15,254 nt of DNA from an uncultured bacterium. GTDB lineage: Bacteria; Actinomycetota; Coriobacteriia; Coriobacteriales; Coriobacteriaceae. Each line of letters opens with the position of its first letter. Position 1 is the first letter of the stretch. Below, one piece after another: positions 1 through 6,109 of this stretch. The stretch covers positions 1 through 15,254 of the forward strand of contig CAJMRN010000049.1 of NCBI GenBank assembly GCA_905215815.1. Reading direction: 5' to 3'. Both the position numbers and the translations under genes were made by a program. Under the pieces are notes generated by a model. The model saw only the letters and a list, made by a program, of their open reading frames with translations, did not search any database and had not been told where the DNA came from.

Positions 1-41
1 CAGCGAGCGGGTCGCATTTGAGACAAGGTGACGTGAAACGA

Positions 42-70
42 AAGGGCGCTGACCTTCTGGTCGCGCCCTT
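42..70 (-). terminator. Apical hairpin, probable terminator of prfA
   Basis: A strong GC-rich stem (8 bp plus 4 bp, one bulge, four-base loop) forms the tip of the larger palindrome. On the minus strand it is followed by the broken T tract CCCTTTCGTTTC. The plus strand has no T tract after the stem, so termination of prfA transcription is the better reading. The tract is imperfect, so efficiency is uncertain. Confidence 0.5.
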
Positions 71-117
71 GAAGTTGAACGTCAGATTGTCCAAATGCGG
101 CCCGCGCAGCGTCGGCC

Positions 118-146
118 GGTCCGCCGTTCGGTAGAACGGCGGAACC
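118..146 (-). other. Perfect GC hairpin right after prfA stop
   Basis: CCGCCGTTC (121-129) pairs perfectly with GAACGGCGG (134-142) around a GGTA loop. The outer GGT/ACC bases (118-120, 144-146) extend it with one unpaired base (A143). It lies two bases past the prfA stop codon. There is no T tract, so it looks like a 3' end stabiliser or part of the repeat module rather than a terminator by itself. The copy of the module at 5989-6109 lacks this internal hairpin. Confidence 0.5.
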
Positions 147-148
147 TA

Positions 149-1216
149 CTACACGGCCTGTGCCAGTTTCTCGGCACGCTCGGCGGCGGCGAGCGCCTCG
201 ATCACGGTGCCGAGCTGATCGCCCAGAAGGACGCCGTTGTAGGTGGAGTTGAAGCCGATACGGTGATCGGTCACGCGGTCCTGGGGCTGGTTGTAGGTGC
301 GAATCTTCTCGGAACGGTTGCCGTGGCCAATCTGGCTCTGGCGCTCGGCACCGAGCTCGGCCTGCTGCTTCTCGAGTTCCATCTCGTACAGACGGGCACG
401 CAGCATCTGCATGCAGACCTCGCGGTTCTGGATCTGGGAGCGCTGCTCCTGCGACTGCACCACGGTGTTGGTGGGCAGGTGGGTGATGCGCACGGCGGAG
501 TAGGTGGTGTTAACGCACTGACCGCCAGGGCCCGAGGCACAGTAAGTGTCGATGCGCAGGTCGGACTGGTTGATCTGGACGTCGATCTCCTCGGCCTCGG
601 GAAGCACGGCGACGGTTGCTGTGGAGGTCTGGATACGGCCCTGAGACTCGGTCTTGGGAACGCGCTGGACACGGTGCACGCCGGACTCGAACTTCATGAC
701 GGAGTAGACGCGGTCGCCCTCGACCTTGAACTCGATGGATTTAAAGCCGCCGGCCTCGCTGGGGCTGGAATCGAGCACGGTGGTCTTCCAGCCGCGCGAC
801 TCGCAAAAGCGCTGGTACATCTTGTACAGGTCGCCGGCGAAGATGGCCGCCTCGTCGCCACCGGCGGCGGAGCGGATCTCGACGATGGTGTTCTTGTCGT
901 CGTTGGGGTCGCTCGGGATGAGCATGTACTTGATATCTTCCTCGAGCTGGGGAAGCTTGTCCTCGTTCTCGGAGATGTCCATCTGGAGCATCTCTTTCTC
1001 ATCGGCATCGGTGGTGTCGCGGAGCATCTCCTTGGCAGCCTCGATATCGTCGAGCGCGCTGATGTACTCGCGCGAAGCGGCAATGAGGTCGGACTGGTGC
1101 GCGTACTCCTTGTTGAGACGCGTGAACTCCTTGATGTCGGAGGCGACGGCCGGGTCGGAAAGCTTCTTCTCGAGCTCCTCGTAGGCCTTGATGATCTTTT
1201 CGAGCTTGTCGCGCAT
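149..1216 (-). CDS. prfA: Peptide chain release factor 1 (RF1)
   Basis: This 355-residue cytoplasmic protein recognises UAA and UAG in the ribosomal A site and triggers release of the finished peptide. Visible landmarks are the N-terminal helical domain (about 1-105), the AAGGDEA segment (117-123), the codon-reading tripeptide in RVPKTESQGR (PKT, 187-189) and the catalytic GGQ (231-233) in SGPGGQCVNTT. The RTYN and RVTDHRI blocks lie near 306-320. RF1 rather than RF2 is chosen because the tripeptide is P-x-T, not SPF. Around GGQ, the usual His or Ser after GGQ is Cys, and the usual Asp of TDSAVR is Tyr (239). The glutamine that is methylated is intact. The ATG at 1216 is preceded by AAAGGAG with 7-base spacing. 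No prmC or rpmE neighbour is visible; the gene follows the M20 gene after 249 bp, so it probably has its own promoter. Confidence 0.97.
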   Translation of the reverse strand: MRDKLEKIIKAYEELEKKLSDPAVASDIKEFTRLNKEYAHQSDLIAASREYISALDDIEAAKEMLRDTTDADEKEMLQMDISENEDKLPQLEEDIKYMLIPSDPNDDKNTIVEIRSAAGGDEAAIFAGDLYKMYQRFCESRGWKTTVLDSSPSEAGGFKSIEFKVEGDRVYSVMKFESGVHRVQRVPKTESQGRIQTSTATVAVLPEAEEIDVQINQSDLRIDTYCASGPGGQCVNTTYSAVRITHLPTNTVVQSQEQRSQIQNREVCMQMLRARLYEMELEKQQAELGAERQSQIGHGNRSEKIRTYNQPQDRVTDHRIGFNSTYNGVLLGDQLGTVIEALAAAERAEKLAQAV

Positions 1217-1465
1217 GGCGGGACTCCTTTATATGCGTGAAGGTGAAAATCGGCAGAGTTGATGGGGCGCGCGGCGCCACTGCGGGGGTAAGCCCGGCTA
1301 GAACATGTCGATCTTCAGATACATGCGCATCCCTTCGCGTATGGGGTACATAGTTGCGGTCTAACCCATACATGATAGCGTGCGCAGGCAAACCTGCATA
1401 TAACCCGCACGGAATGATTGGCACAAACAAACCTGACCTCATTGCATCAAGGGCTTGCTTTTTGG
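1217..1465 (-). other. Intergenic leader region of prfA
   Basis: No convincing gene lies in these 249 bp. On the minus strand it holds a GCAGG-CAAA-CCTGC hairpin (1384-1397), an inverted repeat GTATGGG/CCCATAC (1340-1346 and 1365-1371), and a tiny reading frame MYLKIDMF (1325 down to 1299) with AAGGG just ahead of its ATG. A weak promoter-like pair is TTGTGC (complement of 1421-1426) and TTATAT (complement of 1398-1403), 17 bases apart. If that promoter is real, prfA has a structured leader of about 170 nt. Confidence 0.3.
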
Positions 1466-2881
1466 CTAGAGCGTTTGGAGTAGAGCGACGATGAAGCGGA
1501 TGCCCTGGAGGTAGGCGCGGCGGGTGATGCGCTCGTTGGTGCCGTGGACACCGCACTCACACTCGTCGTCATCAACCACAAAGGCCGAGAAGCGAATGCA
1601 CTCAGGGCAAATGTGCTGGTAGTTGGCAGCGTCGGTCGCACCGATTACGGTCGAGGGCACAATTGCTACCGGCTCGAATGATCCGTTTTCCTCCGTCCCC
1701 TTTGGATCACGGAAATAGCGGGCGGCAATGGAGCGAACCGCCTCGAGGCCGGGACCACCGATGCGCGGGGACGGCGAGGGTTCGGAGCTACCGGGGCCCA
1801 GCTCCACTTCGGCACGACCGGCAAGGTCCGCCCCGGCAACCGCCTCACGGCAGCGCGCCACAACGTCGGCCACGCTCGTGCCCTCGAGCATACGGAAGTT
1901 GATGTTGGCCCACATATCCTGCGGCATTACGTTGGCGCCGGTGCTGCCACCCTCGATCTGCGTGGGTGCGCAGGTGGTCGTCACCAGCGGATAGAGCTTC
2001 TTGCTGGCGAGGCAATCGCGGACAATGGCGCCCCCGTTGGCGGCAATTTCATCCGCCGTGTAGAGCCCCAGCTCGACGAGCTGGGCGGCAAGCAAATCGG
2101 TCACGCGCGTCGGCCACTCGATATCGCAGATTGCGGTGATGGCACGGCTGAGCACCTCGAGCGACGTGCCGCCGTAGGGGTTGGAAGAATGTCCACCTGC
2201 GCTCTTTGTCTTGAGCACAATGTCGGCATAGCCCTTCTCAGCCAGGTCGGCGTGCATGAGCCAACCCTCGCCCGCGCTGTACTCGGCATCCGAAACGATG
2301 CGGTAGTCGCCCTCGTCGATCAGGAACTCGAGCTCAACACCGCGCTCCTCGAGCGCGCGGCCGATGGCGCCTGCGCCGCACTGCGTCGTCTCCTCGTCCT
2401 GGCCAAAGGCCAGGAGCAGCGTCCGCTCGTGCTGCCAACCGTGCGCCAGCGCATACTCGACAGCCTCGAGAATGCCTGCGACCTGGTCCTTCATGTCGAT
2501 CGCTCCACGGCCCCAGATGTAGGTGTCGTCCACGTGCCCGCTAAAGGGGTCGTGCGTCCAGTCGGCCTCGGTGCCCGGCACCACGGGAACCACGTCCATG
2601 TGGCCCATGAGCATAATGGGCTTGAGGTCAGGGTCGGAACCGCTAAGCGTCACCAATAGCGAATGGTCGATAGGGTCGACCTCGCCCGCCGCGAACACGC
2701 GCGGCCACGCCTGCTGCATATAGGCGCGCAGGTCGTCGAACGGCTGCCAGTCCACCGCCTCGGCATCCATACTCGAGATGGTCGGAAATGACAGCACGCG
2801 GCCCAAGCGCTCGCACGCGCCAGTTTCGTCCAAATCGGCAAAATCGTCCTCATGCGCAAAGAAGCGCCAAACCTCGGCCAT
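1466..2881 (-). CDS. M20 family metallopeptidase (CPS1/PM20D1-like)
   Basis: This 471-residue zinc-dependent amidohydrolase is expected to cleave a peptide or N-acyl amino acid bond in the cytoplasm; no signal peptide is seen. Family marks in order are GHMDVVPV (H94, D96), DPFSG (111-115), WGRGAIDMKD (bridging Asp 129), QDEETT (catalytic and metal Glu 163/164), AGGHSSNP in the lid domain (229-236), GATDAANY (D417) and VHGTNER (metal His 446). The order and spacing suit the carboxypeptidase S/PM20D1 branch. Four cysteines (425, 428, 441, 443) cluster before the last ligand, which is unusual. The start at 2881 is chosen because GAAAGGA lies 5-6 bases upstream; a longer reading back to 2935 would run through a hairpin and has no ribosome site. 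It follows the ABC ATPase by 72 bp and is probably co-transcribed, suggesting that it processes the imported substrate. The exact substrate cannot be told. Confidence 0.9.
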   Translation of the reverse strand: MAEVWRFFAHEDDFADLDETGACERLGRVLSFPTISSMDAEAVDWQPFDDLRAYMQQAWPRVFAAGEVDPIDHSLLVTLSGSDPDLKPIMLMGHMDVVPVVPGTEADWTHDPFSGHVDDTYIWGRGAIDMKDQVAGILEAVEYALAHGWQHERTLLLAFGQDEETTQCGAGAIGRALEERGVELEFLIDEGDYRIVSDAEYSAGEGWLMHADLAEKGYADIVLKTKSAGGHSSNPYGGTSLEVLSRAITAICDIEWPTRVTDLLAAQLVELGLYTADEIAANGGAIVRDCLASKKLYPLVTTTCAPTQIEGGSTGANVMPQDMWANINFRMLEGTSVADVVARCREAVAGADLAGRAEVELGPGSSEPSPSPRIGGPGLEAVRSIAARYFRDPKGTEENGSFEPVAIVPSTVIGATDAANYQHICPECIRFSAFVVDDDECECGVHGTNERITRRAYLQGIRFIVALLQTL

Positions 2882-2905
2882 GACATCCTTTCGATTGTGA
2901 TGACG

Positions 2906-2930
2906 AGGGCCGCCCCACCGGAGCGGCCCT
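2906..2930 (-). other. Intercistronic hairpin before the M20 gene
   Basis: AGGGCCGC (2906-2913) pairs perfectly with GCGGCCCT (2923-2930) around a 9-base loop, between the ATPase stop (2954) and the M20 start (2881). No T tract follows on the minus strand. It may therefore protect the upstream message or cause partial attenuation within the operon rather than end transcription. Confidence 0.45.
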
Positions 2931-2953
2931 GCCACGCAAACATTTGCGGTTGG

Positions 2954-3739
2954 TTATTTGTCCTCGAGATAACGCGAGAGAAACTCGCGGGTGCGCTGGT
3001 GCTTGGGGTTGCCGAAGAGCTCGGCCGGCGCGGCGTCCTCGAGCACCACGCCCTTGTCCATAAAGACCACGCGGTCGGACACGGTTCGGGCAAAGGCCAT
3101 CTCGTGCGTGACGACGACCATGGTCATGCCGTCGGCAGCGAGCTTGCGCATGACCTCGAGCACTTCTCCCACGATCTCGGGGTCGAGCGCGGAGGTCGGC
3201 TCGTCGAACAGCATGATCTGCGGATTCATGCACAGGGCACGAGCGATGGCCACGCGCTGTTTTTGACCACCGGACAGGCGGCCCACGGCGGCGTGCGCGA
3301 ACTTTTCGAGTCCCACGCTCGTCAGATGCTCCATCGCGACCTTCTCGGCCTCGGCCTTGTTCATCTTTTTGAGCGTGACGGGCGCAAGCGTGCAGTTGTC
3401 GAGCACATCCATGTTGTTGAACAGGTTAAAGCCCTGGAACACCATGCCGATGTCCTCACGCAGCTTATTAATGTTGCAGCGCTCGGCCGTAAGGTCCTGG
3501 CCGTGGAACCAGATGTGGCCCGCGTCCGGGGTCTCGAGCAGGTTGAGGCAGCGCAGAAAGGTCGACTTGCCCGAGCCCGAGGCGCCGATAATGGTGACGA
3601 CCTCGCCGGATTTGACGGACAGGTCGATGCCTTTGAGCACCTCGAGCGAGCCAAAGCTCTTGCGCAGGCCCTCAACGCGGATGAGCGGCTCATTGGTCTG
3701 TGCGGCGGCCGCAACGCCGGTAGTGGCGGTATCTGCCAT
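2954..3739 (-). CDS. Polar amino acid ABC transporter ATP-binding protein
   Basis: This 261-residue cytoplasmic ATPase energises the transporter encoded by the two genes upstream. All ABC motifs are present: Walker A GASGSGKS (52-59), Q-loop Gln 102 in MVFQGFNLF, signature LSGGQ (155-159), Walker B IMLFDE (175-180) and the switch His 212 in VVTHEMAFA. The FQGFNLF and HEMAFAR forms are typical of the GlnQ/HisP (polar amino acid) group. About 18 residues of Ala/Thr-rich leader precede the fold. The start at 3739 has GAGGAG 8 bases upstream, whereas a reading from 3814 would overlap the permease gene and lacks a site. It lies 22 bp after the permease stop. The sequence alone does not say which amino acid is carried, so no gene symbol is given. 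Confidence 0.95.
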   Translation of the reverse strand: MADTATTGVAAAAQTNEPLIRVEGLRKSFGSLEVLKGIDLSVKSGEVVTIIGASGSGKSTFLRCLNLLETPDAGHIWFHGQDLTAERCNINKLREDIGMVFQGFNLFNNMDVLDNCTLAPVTLKKMNKAEAEKVAMEHLTSVGLEKFAHAAVGRLSGGQKQRVAIARALCMNPQIMLFDEPTSALDPEIVGEVLEVMRKLAADGMTMVVVTHEMAFARTVSDRVVFMDKGVVLEDAAPAELFGNPKHQRTREFLSRYLEDK

Positions 3740-3761
3740 GATAATTCTCCTCGTCTTGAGC

Positions 3762-4910
3762 CTAGTTGGAGCTGGGCAGCGTTGCCGAGGCCTCGGCGCC
3801 GAGCTTTTTGCCAAAGGCTTCGAGCAGGCGGCTCGCCACGAGCGTCAGGATCAGGTAGACCACGAGCGCCACGCAGTAGACCTCCATCTGGCGGTAGTAC
3901 ACGCCGGCGACCGTGGTAGTAGCGTACATAAGGTCGAACACGCCGATAACCGAGAGCACCGACGAATCCTTGATGTTGATGATGAGCTCGTTGGTGAGCG
4001 CCGGAATCGCGTTTTTAATACCCTGGGGGAACACGACTTTGCGCATAGCCTGCCACTGCGACAAACCCAGCGAGCGTGCTGCCTCGGCCTGCCCGGGATC
4101 GATGGACTCGATGCCGCCGCGCAGGACCTCCATCATGTAGGCGGTGGAGTTGAGCGAGATGGTGACGAGGCCGGCGGTGAAGGTACTCCAAATCTGGTTG
4201 GCCTGAGCGGTCTCGAAGCCCATGCCGCGCAAAACGGTGAAGCCCGCGTAATAGATGAGCAGGCCCTGAACCATCATGGGCGTGCCGCGCACGATGGTGG
4301 AGTAGATGGTCGCAAAGCCGCGGCCGATACTCTTAAAGAAGCGCACCAGGTCGTTGTCCACGCGATCGAACGTCTGAATACGCAGGAACACAAAGAGCAG
4401 TGCCAGGAAAAAGGCGATGACGGTACCGAAGGTCGCAAGTGCGATGGTGATCTCGATGCCGCGGATAAAGAAGTCGCCGCTCTTGTAGGTCATGTAGACC
4501 AGGCTCGACAAAAAGTCGCTGGGGTTGGAGTCCGAGACAATGCTCACTTGCACCAGGTCGATAAATGACATGACGCAGCGGTCGACAAAGAAGATCGCCG
4601 CAATAGCAACGACGACACAGCTGCCCAGGCGCGCGCCGCGACGGAAGCGCTCGGATGCGAACGGCGATTTTTCGCGATAGTCGTTCCAGTGCATGAGTTT
4701 GGTGACGAGCGCCGCCGCCGATACGACGAGCCAGGCCCAAAGAATTGCCCAAAGGCAATCCTGGAAGATACCGGTGGGGGCCAAGAAGCTCAGCGGCGTG
4801 GGGTTGCGCTGGCTAAACGCCAGGCCGAGCGCCGCGATAACGCTCGCGCCCAGGTACACATAACGGTGGTCGGCCTTGATAAAGGAGGCCAGACGATTGA
4901 TGGTTTTCAT
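3762..4910 (-). CDS. Amino acid ABC transporter permease with N-terminal membrane extension
   Basis: This 382-residue inner-membrane permease belongs to the HisM/GlnP group. The core, from about residue 148, carries the ABC permease fold, with RGTPMMVQ (208-215) and the ATPase-docking EAA loop EAARSLGLSQWQAMR (276-290) followed by FPQ. These families usually have about 220-250 residues. Here roughly 145 extra residues with three likely membrane spans (about 17-32, 50-70 and 95-120) come first; I do not recognise that part. The ATG at 4910 is 9 bases after the stop of the binding-protein gene, whose TAG is followed directly by GGGAGG, so translation is probably coupled. No second permease gene is present, so a homodimer is likely. 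Confidence 0.93.
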   Translation of the reverse strand: MKTINRLASFIKADHRYVYLGASVIAALGLAFSQRNPTPLSFLAPTGIFQDCLWAILWAWLVVSAAALVTKLMHWNDYREKSPFASERFRRGARLGSCVVVAIAAIFFVDRCVMSFIDLVQVSIVSDSNPSDFLSSLVYMTYKSGDFFIRGIEITIALATFGTVIAFFLALLFVFLRIQTFDRVDNDLVRFFKSIGRGFATIYSTIVRGTPMMVQGLLIYYAGFTVLRGMGFETAQANQIWSTFTAGLVTISLNSTAYMMEVLRGGIESIDPGQAEAARSLGLSQWQAMRKVVFPQGIKNAIPALTNELIINIKDSSVLSVIGVFDLMYATTTVAGVYYRQMEVYCVALVVYLILTLVASRLLEAFGKKLGAEASATLPSSN

Positions 4911-4919
4911 GCTGCCTCC

Positions 4920-5846
4920 CTATGCCGGCTGACGGTCGAGGCACGCGTCCCACATTTGGTCGCGCTCCTCTTGGCTAATGCCCTTGAGTGTCTTGTCGAT
5001 GAGCTTAAGCAGCTTGTCCGAGCCCTTGCGGCAACCGACATTTGCCGTGACCTCCTGCTTAAAGCCCTCGCCCTCGGCAAACTGGATGGGGACGATACCG
5101 GGATTTTGGGCCATATAGCCCTTCTCGTTCTCGGTGTTGTAAGTCACGGCGTCGCACGTGCCCTGCAGCAGATTCGAGAACACCGTGGGAACCGAATCGA
5201 CCGGGTTCTTGTGCACAACGCCCGGGATCTCGTCGATGACGGTATCGAGCATGGTGTCCTTTTGGCCGAGTACCGTGGCACCGCTAAAGTCGCTGAGCTT
5301 GGTGGCGTTTTGGTAGGGGGAACCCTCTTTTACGAACAGGCCAAAGTAGCCAATGAAGTACGGGTCGGAGAAGCCGACCGACTCCTCGCGCTCGGGCGTG
5401 GCGCTCATGCCGGCGATGATGAGGTCGATCTGGCCGTTGTTGAGCGAATCGATGAGACCCGAGAAGCTCTGCTTGACGGCAACGGGCTCGCCGCCGAGGG
5501 CCTTGCAGACGATCTTGGCGATCTGTACGTCGTAGCCGTCGGCATAGGCGCCCTGCACGTTGTCGATGGGGATGGTGTACTCGCTGGCCTCGGAAACCTG
5601 CCAGTTGTACGGGGCGTAGGCCGCCTCCATGCCAATGCGGATCTTATCCTTGCCGATCACGGAATCGGACAGGTCGTCGCGACCGCCGCCCGTCGTGGGC
5701 TGAACCACCTTGAGCGTGGACGGGCGCTGACAGCCGGCGAGCGCGCCGGCGACGACGGAAGCGCTCGCAGCGAGAGCGCTACCCAAGAAGATGCGACGGC
5801 TGCATACCGGCTGTGGATGCGTGTCGCGTTGATGGGGAGAATGCAT
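4920..5846 (-). CDS. Family 3 solute-binding lipoprotein (amino acid ABC transporter)
   Basis: This 308-residue extracellular lipoprotein should bind the substrate and hand it to the permease. The N-terminus has a twin-arginine-type motif SRRIFLG (16-22), a hydrophobic stretch and the lipobox LAGC with acylated Cys 39, so it looks like a Tat-exported lipoprotein. After a linker the SBP_bac_3 fold starts near residue 65. Typical pieces are GYDVQIAKIV (104-113), QIDLIIAGMSATPERE (139-154) with the carboxylate-binding Arg 153, DPYF (161-164) and a hinge Asp 232. The ATG at 5846 is preceded by GGGAAGG with about 6-base spacing. It is the first gene of the operon with the permease, ATPase and M20 hydrolase. 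Ligand class is inferred as a polar amino acid or small peptide. Confidence 0.94.
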   Translation of the reverse strand: MHSPHQRDTHPQPVCSRRIFLGSALAASASVVAGALAGCQRPSTLKVVQPTTGGGRDDLSDSVIGKDKIRIGMEAAYAPYNWQVSEASEYTIPIDNVQGAYADGYDVQIAKIVCKALGGEPVAVKQSFSGLIDSLNNGQIDLIIAGMSATPEREESVGFSDPYFIGYFGLFVKEGSPYQNATKLSDFSGATVLGQKDTMLDTVIDEIPGVVHKNPVDSVPTVFSNLLQGTCDAVTYNTENEKGYMAQNPGIVPIQFAEGEGFKQEVTANVGCRKGSDKLLKLIDKTLKGISQEERDQMWDACLDRQPA

Positions 5847-5858
5847 AATCTGCCTTCC

Positions 5859-5888
5859 CTGTTGAATCGTATGCTGACGACTTAACAG
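5859..5888 (-). promoter_or_regulatory. Palindrome in leader of the ABC operon, possible operator
   Basis: CTGTTGAATCGT (5859-5870) faces ACGACTTAACAG (5877-5888), matching at 10 of 12 positions around a 6-base spacer. It sits just downstream of a possible -10 (TATATC, complement of 5889-5894) and ends 12 bases before the start codon, close to the ribosome site. It could be a repressor-binding site or an RNA hairpin. No regulator gene lies next to it. Confidence 0.4.
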
Positions 5889-5920
5889 GATATACGCCAG
5901 CGACCAGCAGTGCAGTACAA
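5889..5920 (-). promoter_or_regulatory. Weak promoter candidate of the ABC operon
   Basis: On the minus strand TTGTAC (complement of 5915-5920) precedes GCGTATATC. Spacing is 18 bases to CGTATA or 20 to TATATC, neither ideal. It is the best candidate in the 142 bp between repeat module 2 and the operon's first gene. Confidence 0.25.
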
Positions 5921-5988
5921 GCTCGAAAAATTAATAGACACATGGTAGTCATTGGGGACGTCGATGTTTTGGCAATGCCGGCGAACGA

Positions 5989-6109
5989 CGTCCAGAGCGA
6001 ACAAGTGGCATGAAAAAGACAAGGCATGACCAGAAGGTCTATGCCTTGCCTTTTGAATGACAAATTATCGCTCTGGACGGCACGCAGCATCGACCGAGCG
6101 GCGGAACCT
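5989..6109 (-). repeat. Post-stop repeat module 2 with long palindrome
   Basis: Read on the minus strand, it starts directly after the epimerase stop with AGGTTCCGCCGCTC (6109-6096) and CGATGCTGCGTG (6092-6081), both near-identical to the blocks after prfA. It then forms a long interrupted palindrome. The outer arms CGTCCAGAGCGA (5989-6000) and TCGCTCTGGACG (6068-6079) are perfect, and the inner arms are CAAGGCATGACC (6020-6031) and GGTCTATGCCTTG (6036-6048). The tip is GACC-TTCT-GGTC with one bulged base just before GACC, as in module 1. Inner and outer arms are separated by about 19 bases on each side. Confidence 0.7.
6012..6054 (-). terminator. Rho-independent terminator after the epimerase gene
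   Basis: The stem CAAGGCAT-GACC / GGTC-T-ATGCCTTG (6020-6048) with a four-base loop is followed on the minus strand by GTCTTTTTC. A shorter T tract (CCTTTTG) on the plus side could make it work in both directions, though only minus-strand genes flank it. It separates the epimerase gene from the ABC operon. Confidence 0.8.

Larger units (their letters stand above)
13..148 (-). repeat. Post-stop repeat module 1 with long palindrome
   Basis: Read on the minus strand, this begins one base after the prfA stop with AGGTTCCGCCGTTC (147-134), continues through CGACGCTGCGCG (114-103), and ends in a nested imperfect palindrome at 13-99. The pairing arms are CGCATTTG (13-20) with CAAATGCG (92-99), GACAA (22-26) with TTGTC (87-91), TGACGT (29-34) with ACGTCA (79-84), AAGGGCGC (42-49) with GCGCCCTT (63-70), and GACC (51-54) with GGTC (59-62). 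The tip is TTCT and one base (T50) is bulged. The same layout and two of the sequence blocks recur at 5989-6109 after another stop codon. It contains no plausible coding sequence. Confidence 0.7.

Noticed and set aside
1..148. Start of another gene (such as prmC) after prfA
   Set aside because: No ribosome site and no start with adequate coding appear; the stretch is occupied by the palindromic module, with only about 12 bp beyond it.
95..1240. Long plus-strand open frame opposite prfA (381 codons)
   Set aside because: It is antisense to a clear RF1 gene, has a Leu/Val/Gly/His/Asp-rich composition typical of complementary GC-rich codons, and matches no family.
2882..2935. Longer M20 N-terminus starting at 2935
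   Set aside because: It would run through the 2906-2930 hairpin and has no ribosome site, while the start at 2881 has a good one and fits the family N-terminus.
2852..3919. Plus-strand open frame opposite the ATPase gene
   Set aside because: Antisense shadow of an ABC ATPase whose motifs are all intact on the minus strand.
5989..6109. Riboswitch
   Set aside because: It follows a stop codon and contains a terminator for the upstream gene, and no known aptamer core was recognised.
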